Assembly (NCBI GenBank): GCA_018292915.2
Contig: JACVVK020000380.1
Coordinates: 17,501 to 81,500 of the forward strand
DNA from: Batillaria attramentaria
Lineage: Eukaryota; Mollusca; Gastropoda; Batillariidae
Direction: 5' to 3'
DNA: 64,000 bases
Positions 24,580-34,898 of this stretch are shown here, in pieces. Every line of letters starts with the position of its first letter. Within the stretch, counting starts at the first letter, position 1. The notes beneath the pieces are model-generated. The model had not been told where the DNA came from. It saw nothing but the letters and a program-made list of their open reading frames with translations, and ran no database searches. Both the position numbers and the translations under genes were made by a program.

Positions 24580-25062
24580 CGTGTTTTTGTTGTTGTTGTT
24601 GTTTTTGCTGCCACAACTCTTTGCCGGCTCCACTCGTGTTCCTCCCTGGTAAAGGGTGGAATCCACGGACGGCTCGGAAGCTGGGGCAATTTTTATTATG
24701 CATGATGATGGAGATGAGGATGATGGTAAGATGATGCTATGGAGGTCCGTGTGATTTGGGACTGTGGGACAAGGCTGCATTCAACGCTTCCTGTCATAAA
24801 TATCCCGGCATTAACCAGGCCCGGGAACTACGGCACCTGCATCATAAGACGTGTCATACCAAGGGAAGCACCCCCAAAGTCGCACCCGTGAAGTGGGTGA
24901 AGCTCGGCTGTGTGGCAACAGCCTTCCCATTGGGCCCATAGCACACCCGCTCTGGGTAGGAGCCGACCTAGGTAGGAAAAATCCCGCTTGCCTCGGCTGG
25001 GACTCGAACCCGGGTCTCCCGGTCCATAGTCCGAAGTGCTAACCACTACACTACGGGGGCCG
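24580..25062 (-). mobile_element. SINE family B, full length
   Basis: Minus-strand copy with head at 25062 and tail near 24600. The tail is a (CAA)n/(A)n mix, seen as GTTGTTGTTG on the plus strand. It is inserted in sequence rich in CGTGATTTT that also occurs near 7220. Relative to the 13972 copy it lacks the ATGTGGATGATTACATGATG segment. Confidence 0.88.
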
Positions 25063-25069
25063 GTGCTTT

Positions 25070-26070
25070 TCGTGATTTTTGTATTCGGTAGGGCAAGGTG
25101 CATGCCAGGGGGTTAGACGGCAAGAGGAGACAACTGAGCTGCCAGTCAAGCTGAGACTTTTTGCGAAGAAGAGAGGCAAAGTTGACGTGAGTGGATTTGG
25201 ATGAAGTGGATTTAAACAGAAAGTAGACTAGCAATTACTCCAGTGAGACTTGAGCGAAAAGGAGACATATTCAATTTTTTTTAAACTCCTCTCAGGTACG
25301 TGCCCTTGAATGGTCGGTGCATGGTAACTCTTGTTTCTAGATTGAAGCATTTTTTAGGGGTGACTGTGATGCCTGAGGTTAATACGGAATATAAAGGCAT
25401 TTTGAGGCTTCGTGCATTTGTATTCTTTGACCTATGCAAAGACGTACACGTGCCAGCTCAAATTCAGTTCAAACCGCATATGGCTTTTCGTGAGACCAAT
25501 CAACGTCAGAACTTTTGGAGAGGAGTAGTAGCACCGGAAACACTAGCGCACATTTTGATTGCACCCTGCTTGGTCGTCGTCCGCCGCCGTGTGATGGGGT
25601 CAGCACTCCGGTGACTGAGAATTATGGGTAATCCAGAGAAAAATCTCACCCAGCCCTGGCTCTGTAGTACTGGCGGATTCAGAACTTGAGCCCTTCAGTG
25701 GCCGGACAGAGACAAAAATCAGAACATTATTTTCCTGTTATGGATGACCCTTCAGTGTTGACGTTTGTAAACTTTTTAACCAGTCAGCGCGGCCGACCGG
25801 CATGTCACTGAGTCAGTCGCCGTGACATAGTGTGTCACGTCACGTGACCGCCGCCCCCCCCCCCCCCCTACTGACCCGGCCTCCGAAAGGTAATGACCGA
25901 CTGACAACGCTGAAAGTACAAAATTTGGACCGATTCAGCATGTTCTGCTCAAGTCTGCTCTCATGGCTGAACAACTGGGTGCCGAAGAGAATCGGTTTTA
26001 CGCACTGCCTTCAGAAGTTACTCAGTGATAGCCGACATTGAAAAATGTCGTATGACTGACTATGGTCAGT
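25070..26070. other. Unassigned stretch
   Basis: A 104-codon frame at 25300-25614 (plus) is not recognised. A C run lies at 25853-25869. Confidence 0.4.
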
Positions 26071-26075
26071 TGTTA

Positions 26076-26380
26076 GTCAGTAACCACCCTGTTCTCAGTG
26101 TGCCCTGTTTCAGTAGTCAGTAACCACCCTGTTCTCAGTGTGCCCTGTTTCAGTAGTCAGTAACCACCCTGTTCTCAGTGTGCCCTGTTTCAGTAGTCAG
26201 TAACCACCCTGTTCTCAGTGTGCCCTGTTTCAGTAGTCAGTCAGTAGCAACCCTGTTCTCAGTGTGCCCTGTTTCAGTAGTCAGTAACCACCCTGTTCTC
26301 AGTGTGCCCTGTTTCAGTAGTCAGTAACCACCCTGTTCTCAGTGTGCCCTGTTTCAGTAGTCAGTAGCAACCCTGTTCTG
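26076..26380. repeat. 40-bp minisatellite, about 7.5 copies
   Basis: Unit GTCAGTAACCACCCTGTTCT followed by CAGTGTGCCCTGTTTCAGTA. Units are nearly identical; the fifth has an extra TCAG and AGCAACC for AACCACC. Such uniformity suggests recent expansion or homogenisation. Confidence 0.93.
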
Positions 26381-26384
26381 TTCC

Positions 26385-27440
26385 CGGCTGAACGAGGGAA
26401 ACTTCAAGTTCCAGGGAACCCGAAGAAATCAGTGACAAGTTAAACCGGGCCCACGTTTACGGCAAAACTGATTGGCTCCGGCCGGCGCTAATCAGGTCAC
26501 GGGGGAAAACGACCCAGGCTCCCCCTCACGGACGGCCGTGTTTAAATTACGTCGAAGGAAGTCAGTCGGGCCGGGCACAAAGGTGACCGTTACATCTAAG
26601 AGTCCTTCACGGTAAGGGTCTGTCTAAACGCCTGACCCTGTTTGTTGCAGATTTATGACGACTCCAATGGGCCCAAGCTGGCTGGTCAGAGAGAGGTCGT
26701 GACCTGTCGCAAAAGCACACTGAGATAGTTAAATGGGCCCACGTCTGATATCTGTCTCTAGGACACGAGAGTCTTTCGAGGGAAAAGACCTTCACGGTGC
26801 ATAAAACCCGCTCACTGCGCTACTACCGTGACGAGACTGAATTGTCTCGGTGTTCTCAAACAAAAGGTCGCACTATACCGGCCTCGACCCGACTGTGACC
26901 CCAGCTAGATCAAAGCGGTGATCCTCGATAGCACAGACGATCGCCCATCTCGAGAAGGGACTGCACTCTGAGGTCTACCTTGTGACTTTTCCCCGGTGGC
27001 TTCAGTAGACGACTTTGGACTGCGCGATTTTTTTTTAAAAACAGTATATGAGTTTTTTCCCCTCCGGTTTTTGATCCAGGACGGAAATTATTCCTCCAGC
27101 TTTAGCGAAGACAGTTTGTGGAAATTTGGAACCGATGCTGACGTACTATAAAGCACTCAGTAATCAGTAGACCGGCCTTGTGGCAGCCGCGAGACTGGGG
27201 TTCCGGCTCAGTTCAGGCGTTTCAACCGCACTGAATGACTTTGGGATATGTTTTGTTGAAACTCGCCTGAATCAGTTCTGACGCGACTTCGCTGAGATGA
27301 TGTGAAAATCCGGCAAAGGCTCACTACTTTCACGTCTATACATAGTTACAAAAACTTACCCCCCAAAATGAAATAACCTCGGGGTTATTTCTGCGTGGTT
27401 AAAAAAAAATCACAAAAACTTAATCAGAAAACTTTTCTAC
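26385..27440. other. Unassigned stretch
   Basis: GC-richer, no recognisable exon, SINE or inverted repeat. Confidence 0.4.
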
Positions 27441-27450
27441 ACTATACTAC

Positions 27451-27503
<53 letters not shown>

Positions 27504-27564
27504 GCAATCACTCTATTATCCTAAGTCTAGACTAAGTTGGGAAATTCAAGTGGAGTCAGGTGTC

Positions 27565-27618
<54 letters not shown>
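27451..27618. repeat. (AATC)n and (AC)n microsatellites
   Basis: AATC units at 27451-27502; AC units at 27567-27617. Confidence 0.95.
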
Positions 27619-27619
<1 letters not shown>

Positions 27620-27733
27620 GCTAACGTTAGTAACTACGCACACGCACACACAAGCGTCGAATGCCATGGGTCACACTACTACAACAGACTGGTGAGGGAA
27701 GATAAGAAGACGGACCTTACTCAGTCGTCACTG

Positions 27734-27862
27734 GGATGGGTGGGTAGGTGTTTGTGAAAAAGCCAGCACAAATACTGACGGATTTGGCCCCAGCCGGCAT
27801 ACGAACTCACGACCCGAGCATTAGAAGTCCAACGCTCTACCATTCGGCCACCCCGGCTCCCC
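27734..27862 (-). mobile_element. SINE family A, internally deleted, 14-bp target duplication
   Basis: CTCAGTCGTCACTG lies at 27720-27733 and 27863-27876. Between the GGTGGGTAGGTGTTTG end and AAAAAGCCAGCACAAAT about 50 bases of the body are missing, and an extra CTGACGGA sits in AAATA-TTTGG. The head is complete. Confidence 0.88.
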
Positions 27863-27879
27863 CTCAGTCGTCACTGACT

Positions 27880-29590
27880 GAGCCTGTTCTCAAGTCAGAT
27901 CACAGACGACTGAACCGATCAATCGAATTCCGACTTCCACTATTGAGGTTACAAATGCCAAAGCCTGACTACGTGCAAATAGTCAGTCATCACTTGAATA
28001 TCGCGTGCAGGCTCCTCCAGCCTACGACTATATGAAGATTCAGTCATACCGCCGGCGCAGTTGTCTTCTTACGGCCCGGAAAGACAAACTGAGGGAGCGA
28101 ACTTCAGAGAGTGAACTGTGATGCCGGGGAGTGTTACCATATAAATTTCGTCAATAAGGGTGGGTCAGCGGAGATTGCACTGCTCACAAACACATCTCAG
28201 GTTATCACAATTTTATTAACGCACGCTCAGTGTCTCAAGAAGGTACCTAGCCGCCAACGGGTAGCCACACACGGCTGGTGGCGCTGGCCCCTCCCGTTTA
28301 CACCCTCGGGTGGATTCAAGTAACAAAAAGCAGGAAGCTGTCTGCTGGCGTTTGCTGAGACAATTTACGGCTGATCATTTCCAGCACTGACGAGACTTGT
28401 GGCCGGGCAGATAACCGCGTTGAGTGTTGAGTTTGTGAGAAACTTGAGACAAGTGGACACTCTTTTCCAGTGCCCCTGTCAGCTAACGGCAGTATATCTT
28501 GTCGCGATTACAGTGTTCCTGCGATTACCGGGAGCAAAAGTTGAACAACTCCTCCCGTCAGTGGTGAAGACAGAGTGGGGCTGAATTTGACGCGGAGCTA
28601 AATCTGTCTGCTGGCAGCGAAAGACCCGGTGAGGTCGTCTGCGGGGATGGAATAAGGGAAACAATCACCTCAAATTCAATCCTAGACTCCAGAGTGCAGT
28701 CCCTTTTCGGCGGGGCGTGAAAATGTGACTGCTTACACCCAGCGCCATTTTCAAAAATGGCGATTTTTTTTTTAGAAAAGCAGAGACTTGTGTGTCATAT
28801 GATTCGATTTGAAACGAAGTCTTGAATATCCGACCACTTTTCGTTTGGGCAAAATCTTTGCCAGCGGACAATTATTGTTGCGCTTTGATGGCACTGTTTA
28901 CGTGGTACACTGATCCAACAGGATGTGAGTAAACGGCAAGGGGGTTGCACTCTGACAGGCAAGGGTGTTGCACTCTACAAGCAAGTATTATTGCACGGTG
29001 CAGACGATCACGTACCTGCCTTGTGGTGGAATAAGAGACGATTACAAAAGCATACACACCCGTGCTCTAGGACTGAATGTAATAATTCAATCCGACTCTG
29101 AAAGGAACTTATCTCCCCCAAGAAGCGCACACGCCATGAGTGCCGCTCAACAAATCCAACTGAACACACTTGTGCAGTGCACATGTGTGCGTGTGTTTCC
29201 AGTAATGTTAATAGACCCTCCTACCCCAGCTTTAAAGTTAATGGACCCCCGGGGTCCAGCAACTATCAGAGGACATGCTTATTGGACCCCTCCTATAATT
29301 GTTGGACTCCGACCTTACTTGAATACTCTGGGTTTCTCGTAGCTTTGTTGACTTTCCCACCAAGTGTAACTTGTAGTGTGTGCATAAATGGCACATCATT
29401 CTGTGGGTGTAACTTTATTTCATGAGAACACAAAGTGTAGTCGCCACTTATTTTAAACAGAAAAAAAAAAAAAATCTTTACAGACAGACCACAGAGGGTT
29501 GTTACAGGTACACTATTACACACTTGAGTCAAAAATACAAGACACAATAAAGACACAATAAAGACACAAACATAAATCAACTGACAAACC
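27880..29590. other. Long stretch without recognised genes
   Basis: Frames up to 125 codons occur (for example 28965-29342 plus) but show no motif or splice context. GTTGCACTCT(G/A)CA occurs twice near 28944-28980 and ACACAATAAAG twice near 29540-29565. Confidence 0.4.
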
Positions 29591-29993
29591 TCAGGGTTTT
29601 CTTTTTGGATCTACTTTATTGGTATAAACATCCAGAACGAACAGAATACATGAATGCAGAATACAAACACAAAGAGGGAAAAGGCATGAAATGTTGAGAC
29701 TAGTCGGAAGCATGGCAATGGTATATGGTCAGCACATTATATACGGTAGCTTCACAAACTAAGGAGAATTTCAAGGACTTGAACAGAGAAGCCATAAGGT
29801 TAAACTTAATCTAACGTGACTACAGAGAATGCCAAACACAAAAATTCAAATACAGGGTACAGATAACTGAGGTGCGTTACGCATGTGGAAGACACATATC
29901 AGAAAACACTGTACAGCGTTACTGATGTGTAAACTTATTACCCACCACATGTGAGAAACATAAACACATGCAAGGACAGGTCTTCCTTCCACA

Positions 29994-30167
29994 CACAGGT
30001 GGGTGTGTGTGTTTGGGAGTTTAACATCCTTTTCCACCACGTACAGATGATATCAAAGACAGGGCAACAAGAAAAGGCCAGCACAAATATTTGGCCTCAG
30101 CCGGGATTCGAACTCACGACCCAAGCGCTGAAAGTCTAACGCTCTACCATTCGACGATCCCGGCTTC
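29994..30167 (-). mobile_element. SINE family A with 9-bp target duplication
   Basis: CCTTCCACA flanks both ends (29985-29993 and 30168-30176). Full-length minus-strand copy with the usual AAACTCCCAAACAC tail side and tRNA-like head. It lies inside the possible long minus-strand 3' UTR. Confidence 0.88.
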
Positions 30168-32069
30168 CCTTCCACAAGCGGAATCCATGTACCTAGAAGT
30201 GAAACATCTGAAACGGAACTGAATCGATAAACAGGGGTGAGTTTCCGGCTTGTTTTTCTAGGGTGTAACTACTTCAAAGATGAAGCCACACAAGCACAGG
30301 ACCCCAAGTTTTCAAACACAGGAAAACAGACACCAAACTGCACATATGACAAAGTTACAGTGGCAGGGGTGAATAACACAAGTCAAAGGTGATGTCCTGA
30401 AAGGTCAGCTGCCTACAGTTTGAGCTACTGAGTTACTATTGTTTATAACTGATCAGTGTTGACTGTCCTATTTCAAATGAACGATCCAGAAAGAAAAAAA
30501 AAAAAACCCAGCAGACACCCACTCTGCCTAGTTACTAGATTTTCACCCCATTAACTGACAATGCTACCTGAGAAACTGTATTACGCAAACAAAAAGCAGA
30601 CCTTGTCACAAATAACGAACATACTGTGAGACAAAATAGCAAAATTACTCTGTATAGGGCCAGCTCAGCAGAAAATACTGTCCTGATGAACCATCATACA
30701 CTCATCAGAAACAATATAATGCAACGTTTGATTTCCCTCCAGTGTCATCTCATACAAACCACTAGGCCTTCTGATAAATCAAACACCAGTCAGTCAGTAA
30801 CAATGTAACGTAACATCTCCCTTCATTGCTTATCAAGTCTGTTGACGAAAAACCAAACACCAGTAAATGAGGAATTGATGGACAACTGACAGAAACACTT
30901 GTACATGTATGAATAACCAAACCTGAAGTTAAAGAAATGACTTGGGACAAACATAATTAATATAAATATTATTACAAATGTATGCCTGATTTATCATTTA
31001 TTGATATATTGGTATATTATCTGGCCCACTACAGTAGTAAGAGAAATTGGAGCTGCGAACAGCTGCAAGGGCCATCTGTACAGCGCCGTCCATTTTTCCC
31101 CCCCCCCCCCATTTTTCCTGCATGCCTGTTAGCATTTCACAGCACCTTTCACATGCACATTTGGCATCAGTGCAGGTGTGTAAACGAAGGCAAAGGCAGG
31201 CACCATAAACAAGTCGTCATAATGACCCTTACAAAAATGTCTTTGGTTTAGGAACAAATCAAACTGTTTGATTCAATTAGCTGTAATCTCCAGGTTCACA
31301 CACAGTTTATGCATGTTCTGCTTGCTACAGGAGTTGTGTCTGGTTATGAAGGACGATAGAATGCTGCTTGTTTCATAAGCCTACAGAGGGGTGCAATGGT
31401 AAAAACACCATGGAAACAACGAAATACTACATTAAGCCAATTTATTTACAGCTAAGAGACCGAATGATAAACAATAAATGCAATGAATATATTTACATAT
31501 ATATATATAAAAGATTCACTTGCACATTGTGCAATGTGCGGATGTAGCAAATTCTCTTCAAAGTTCAATCATGGGGCAAAGATCCAGAACCCTTGCTGCC
31601 AAATCATCCCAATACAGTCAACGAGAAAATGAAAATTGCCATTTTCACAGCAGTCATAACAGACGCAAGGCCCAACTTTACACCCAGTTCTCAAAAAAAA
31701 ATAGTTCTCACAACAAGACTAGAAAACACTTCATTTCATACATCGGTGGAGAAAAAAAAAAAAAAAAACCCTAGACAGACCACCTTACACAGACCTACAG
31801 AAGAAGACGGTGACAGAATGAAAACTGAAATCAAAAACAACTGATTCATAGAACAGGAAACGGACATTACTCTGTCAACTGGTGTATAACAAAGACGAGG
31901 CCAATAATGGTAATGTAGTATGCAAACATCCGAAAAATCCATCTGCTTGGCAAGTTTAAAACAATAAAATACAGCTTGGATGAGACAATTTACAACAGGA
32001 CTGATTAACAAGTCATGACTGTGATTGTCAAGACTATCCTACCTGGAGACAAGATAAATCCGAGCCAAC

Positions 32070-32620
32070 TTACATGTTCTGAAGGTACAGGACCCCAGCC
32101 AGGTAACATGTTCTGAAGGTACAAGACCCCAGCCAGCTAACATGTTCTGAGGGTACAGGACCCCAGCCAGCTAACATGTTCTCAAGGTAAGGACCCCAGC
32201 CAGCTAACATGTTCTCAAGGTACAGGACCCCCAGCCAGCTAACATGTTCTGAAGGTACAGGACCCCAGCCAACTAACACGTTCTGAAGGTACAGGACCCC
32301 AGCCAGCTAACATGTTCTCAAGGTACAGGACCCCCAGCCAGCTATCATGTTCTGAAGGTACAGGACCCCAGCCAGCTAACATGTTCTCAAGGTACAGGAC
32401 CCCAGCCAACTAACACGTTCTGAAGGTACAGGACCCCAGCCAGCTAACAATAGTAACATGTTCTCAAGGTACAGGACCCCAGCCAGCTATCATGTTCTGA
32501 AGGTACAGGACCCCAGCCAGCTATCATGTTCTGAAGGTACAGGACCCCCAGCCAGCTAACATGTTCTCAAGGTACAGGACCCCAGCCAGCTATCATGTTC
32601 TGAAGGTACAGGACCCTGAT
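32070..32620. repeat. 34-35 bp minisatellite, about 16 copies
   Basis: Unit AACATGTTCTGAAGGTACAG followed by GACCCCAGCCAGCT. Variants alternate CTGAAGG with CTCAAGG and AACATG with ATCATG or AACACG, and those pairs recur in blocks. The array lies in the possible minus-strand 3' UTR. Confidence 0.93.
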
Positions 32621-33225
32621 AGATTTTAAAAAGTGCTCTGCGGTCACTTCCAACTGACCATAATTATCCTCTGACAGAGCAAAATCAAACATAAATAAGA
32701 GAAACCCTTTAACCCAAAAGATTTTATTTTACAAATAAAAGCCAATACATTCACCTATTTACATACTTTTCTCCCAGATTTATACAAAAGCCAGCTAGCA
32801 AAACAAAAACAAAATAAAAACATCTGAAAGGATGTAGACCTGATCATACTGGCAGCACAGATGATGTGTCAAATGAAATGAATGGATGTAACACAGGCGT
32901 ATATCCCTGTACACGTACCAAAATGATGCAAAAACTGATGGCACACAGCTGAACGTTACGGACATTTTCTCAGTGAAAACACGTTTATCATGTCAGCTTA
33001 AGCATGGAATATATGTTAGCAGAAAGTGATGAACATCAACATGAGGTAAGTAACGCCAGAATAAACTTTTTTTCTCGAGATGCGCAGGACAAACCATGGT
33101 CTTCAAACTGCATCCTTGGATTGGGAGAGAAAGCTTTCGACACTAGTAAACTCCAGGAGGTACATGACTAATAACTGAAATAGCTGCTTTAAGAAATAGT
33201 AGGTAACAGAATTTATTTATTTTAT

Positions 33226-33300
33226 TTTTTTTTGGGGGGGGGGGGGGAGGGGGGGGAGGGGGGGAGGGGTGGGCGAAGTTGGGGGGGGGGGGGGGGGGCC
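33226..33300. repeat. G-run with GAGG interruptions
   Basis: More than 60 of about 75 bases are G on the plus strand. C-rich on the transcribed (minus) strand. Confidence 0.93.
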
Positions 33301-33851
33301 AGCACTGGGACAGTGGCTGAGCAGAAGAAGATATGTCTGCATACAAGTACCTACAGGTCTGAAATCACTGTACAATGTCACATGGTCTAAAAGCCAGCTG
33401 GTGGTCGAAACTCCATGTGAAGTGTGGGGTGCGGCACGCAGTGTGATGACCTTAGGCATGAGAGGGAGTTAGCACGTCTCTGTTCCCTTGTCTGAGAGTC
33501 AACATTCATCAGGAATCTGCGGAAGAAAGACAAAATGGTAATATTACTAATAATTGCTAAGGTGACAAAATGGCACAGAAAATACATGATAAGACAACTC
33601 TCAAATCCTAAATCAATCTGAAACATGCATTTCATTCAACGATTTGACAAGAAATTCATTCAAACTGCATTAAAAAAGGCCTCCTTTGCATACTGTGAAG
33701 TGAGTTAAACTGAAAAAACATTCCGAGAACTGTGTCGCTACTTTCACCTGATTGTATTAAAATCAAAAGCGAAGGATTAAAGCTCTCTTGAAAGTTACGT
33801 TTTTCCTTGCTGACATGAATTGCTAGGGCTTAAAATGATCCATGTTCCAAT

Positions 33852-34244
33852 AATAATAATGAGTATTGTATAGGCGCTTTACCCAATTTCATGAATCGGC
33901 TCAAAGCGCCGCGAACTGAACCCAACACGCACGCTCATGTGAATCACACGCATTCTTTCACACACTGGGCATAAACACATTATAATCACGTGGTGCGAAG
34001 GGTCAGCTCAGCTATTTAAATTTCGGAATTTTAGAATTGCATTTATTTTTCGAATTTGGTGGGCTGAACATTTCCAAAGCAGAGAAGGAGGAAGCCGAAG
34101 TACCCGGAGAGAACCCCCGACGATCGGCCCGCATAAACGGTGCCACATACGAGAAGGAAAAATTCTTTGCCCCGAGTGGGACTCAAACCTGACCTCTCGC
34201 ATTGGTGACAAGTCTCTTAACCACTACACCACCGACCGCCCCAA
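33852..34244 (-). mobile_element. SINE family C, full length
   Basis: Minus strand: head GGGGCGGTCGGTGGTGTAGT, GAGAGGTCAGGTTTGAGTCC, then AATTTTTCCTTCTCGTATG, a body with TTTCGGAATTTTAGAATTGC reading as AAATTCCGAAA in the other orientation, GGCGCTTTGAGCCG and an (ATT)n tail. Fragments at 10619, 14680, 15310 and 18150 match parts of it. Confidence 0.85.
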
Positions 34245-34406
34245 AAGGAGAAAAAGTGTAGCATTTGTTGAGGAACTGGCAGAGCTACAGACATCAGACA
34301 TGGTTTTTTTAGGGGGTGTCAACAGACATGCTCCCCTGGAATTTTTTTTTTTTTAAATTAGACTAAAATCTGTGCAATTTGGCATGATTTTAAAATGCTT
34401 CAGAGG

Positions 34407-34531
34407 GGTGGGTGGGTGTTTGGGGGTTTAACGTCCTTTTACACCACATACGGGTGATATCAAAGACGGGGCAACAATGAAAAAGCCAGCACAAATATTT
34501 GGCCCCAGCCGGGATACAAACTCATGACCCG
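34407..34531 (-). mobile_element. SINE family A, 5'-truncated, perfect 15-bp target duplication
   Basis: AAAATGCTTCAGAGG occurs at 34392-34406 and 34532-34546. The copy ends within the B-box side of the tRNA head (ATGACCC), so 5' truncation happened at insertion, as in LINE-driven reverse transcription. Confidence 0.9.
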
Positions 34532-34694
34532 AAAATGCTTCAGAGGAGGAAACACTTTTTGAGGGGAGGAAAACTTTGAGCCAAAGTGGAAATCCACCAA
34601 AAGGTGAAGCATTTAAGCCCTGACTGTACACTTCTCCAGCCGCGCAATTCTCAAAATGGGGTTACACCAATAAACGAGCAGCAAGAAATCTGAC

Positions 34695-34898
34695 TTAGTT
34701 TGTGAAAGCCATGACAGCCTTCATGGCAAGGTGATCTGAAGCGAAGTCCCGGTCCGGAAGACCGCCTGTGGCATCCACCACGGCCTTATCCACCGTCTTC
34801 AGCACACCAACAGGCACTAGACTGCCAGAACTGAAGAAGACGTAGTCCACCGAGTTGTGCATATGCACCGTGAACGTCGTTATTTCTGGCTCGCTACC
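34695..34898 (-). CDS. Coding exon 9 (terminal) of the minus-strand EEP gene
   Basis: 204 nt including TAA. Encodes GSEPEITTFTVHMHNSVDYV, then FFSSGS and GGLPDRDFASDHLAMKA. Asp of VDYV and His of SDHL are the last catalytic positions. The acceptor is TTTCTTTACAG. The paralogue exon at 56386-56583 aligns (LDYVFFSS, GGLPSKSFPSDHLPLKA). Confidence 0.88.
   Translation of the reverse strand, partial: GSEPEITTFTVHMHNSVDYVFFSSGSLVPVGVLKTVDKAVVDATGGLPDRDFASDHLAMKAVMAFTN

Larger units (their letters stand above)
29600..33516 (-). other. Possible long 3'-terminal exon or 3' UTR on the minus strand
   Basis: On the minus strand a strong acceptor (TTTGTCTTTCTTCCGCAG) ends at 33517. The interval after it is AT-rich and nearly free of microsatellites, unlike its surroundings. 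The minus strand carries AATAAA at 32723-32728 and again at 29615-29620, the latter near the composition boundary. It could be a spliced 3' UTR of the EEP gene, whose stop codon is 1.2 kb upstream, or the last exon of another transcript. A frame of about 42 residues follows the acceptor but is not recognised. It contains one SINE and one minisatellite. Confidence 0.3.

Noticed and set aside
26076..26380. CRISPR-like array
   Set aside because: The 40-base units are contiguous with no unique spacers, and the DNA is eukaryotic; it is a minisatellite. The same holds for 16.7, 32.1 and 57.7 kb.
30680..30730. Hammerhead ribozyme core (CTGATGA near 30681 and TCATCAG near 30705 and 38915)
   Set aside because: The required GAAA after a second stem is not at a suitable distance in any of them.
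32070..32279. Minus-strand frame with repeated AGWGPVPSEHVSWLG-like units
   Set aside because: Translation of the 34-35 base minisatellite; the unit length is not a multiple of three, so the frame is soon lost.
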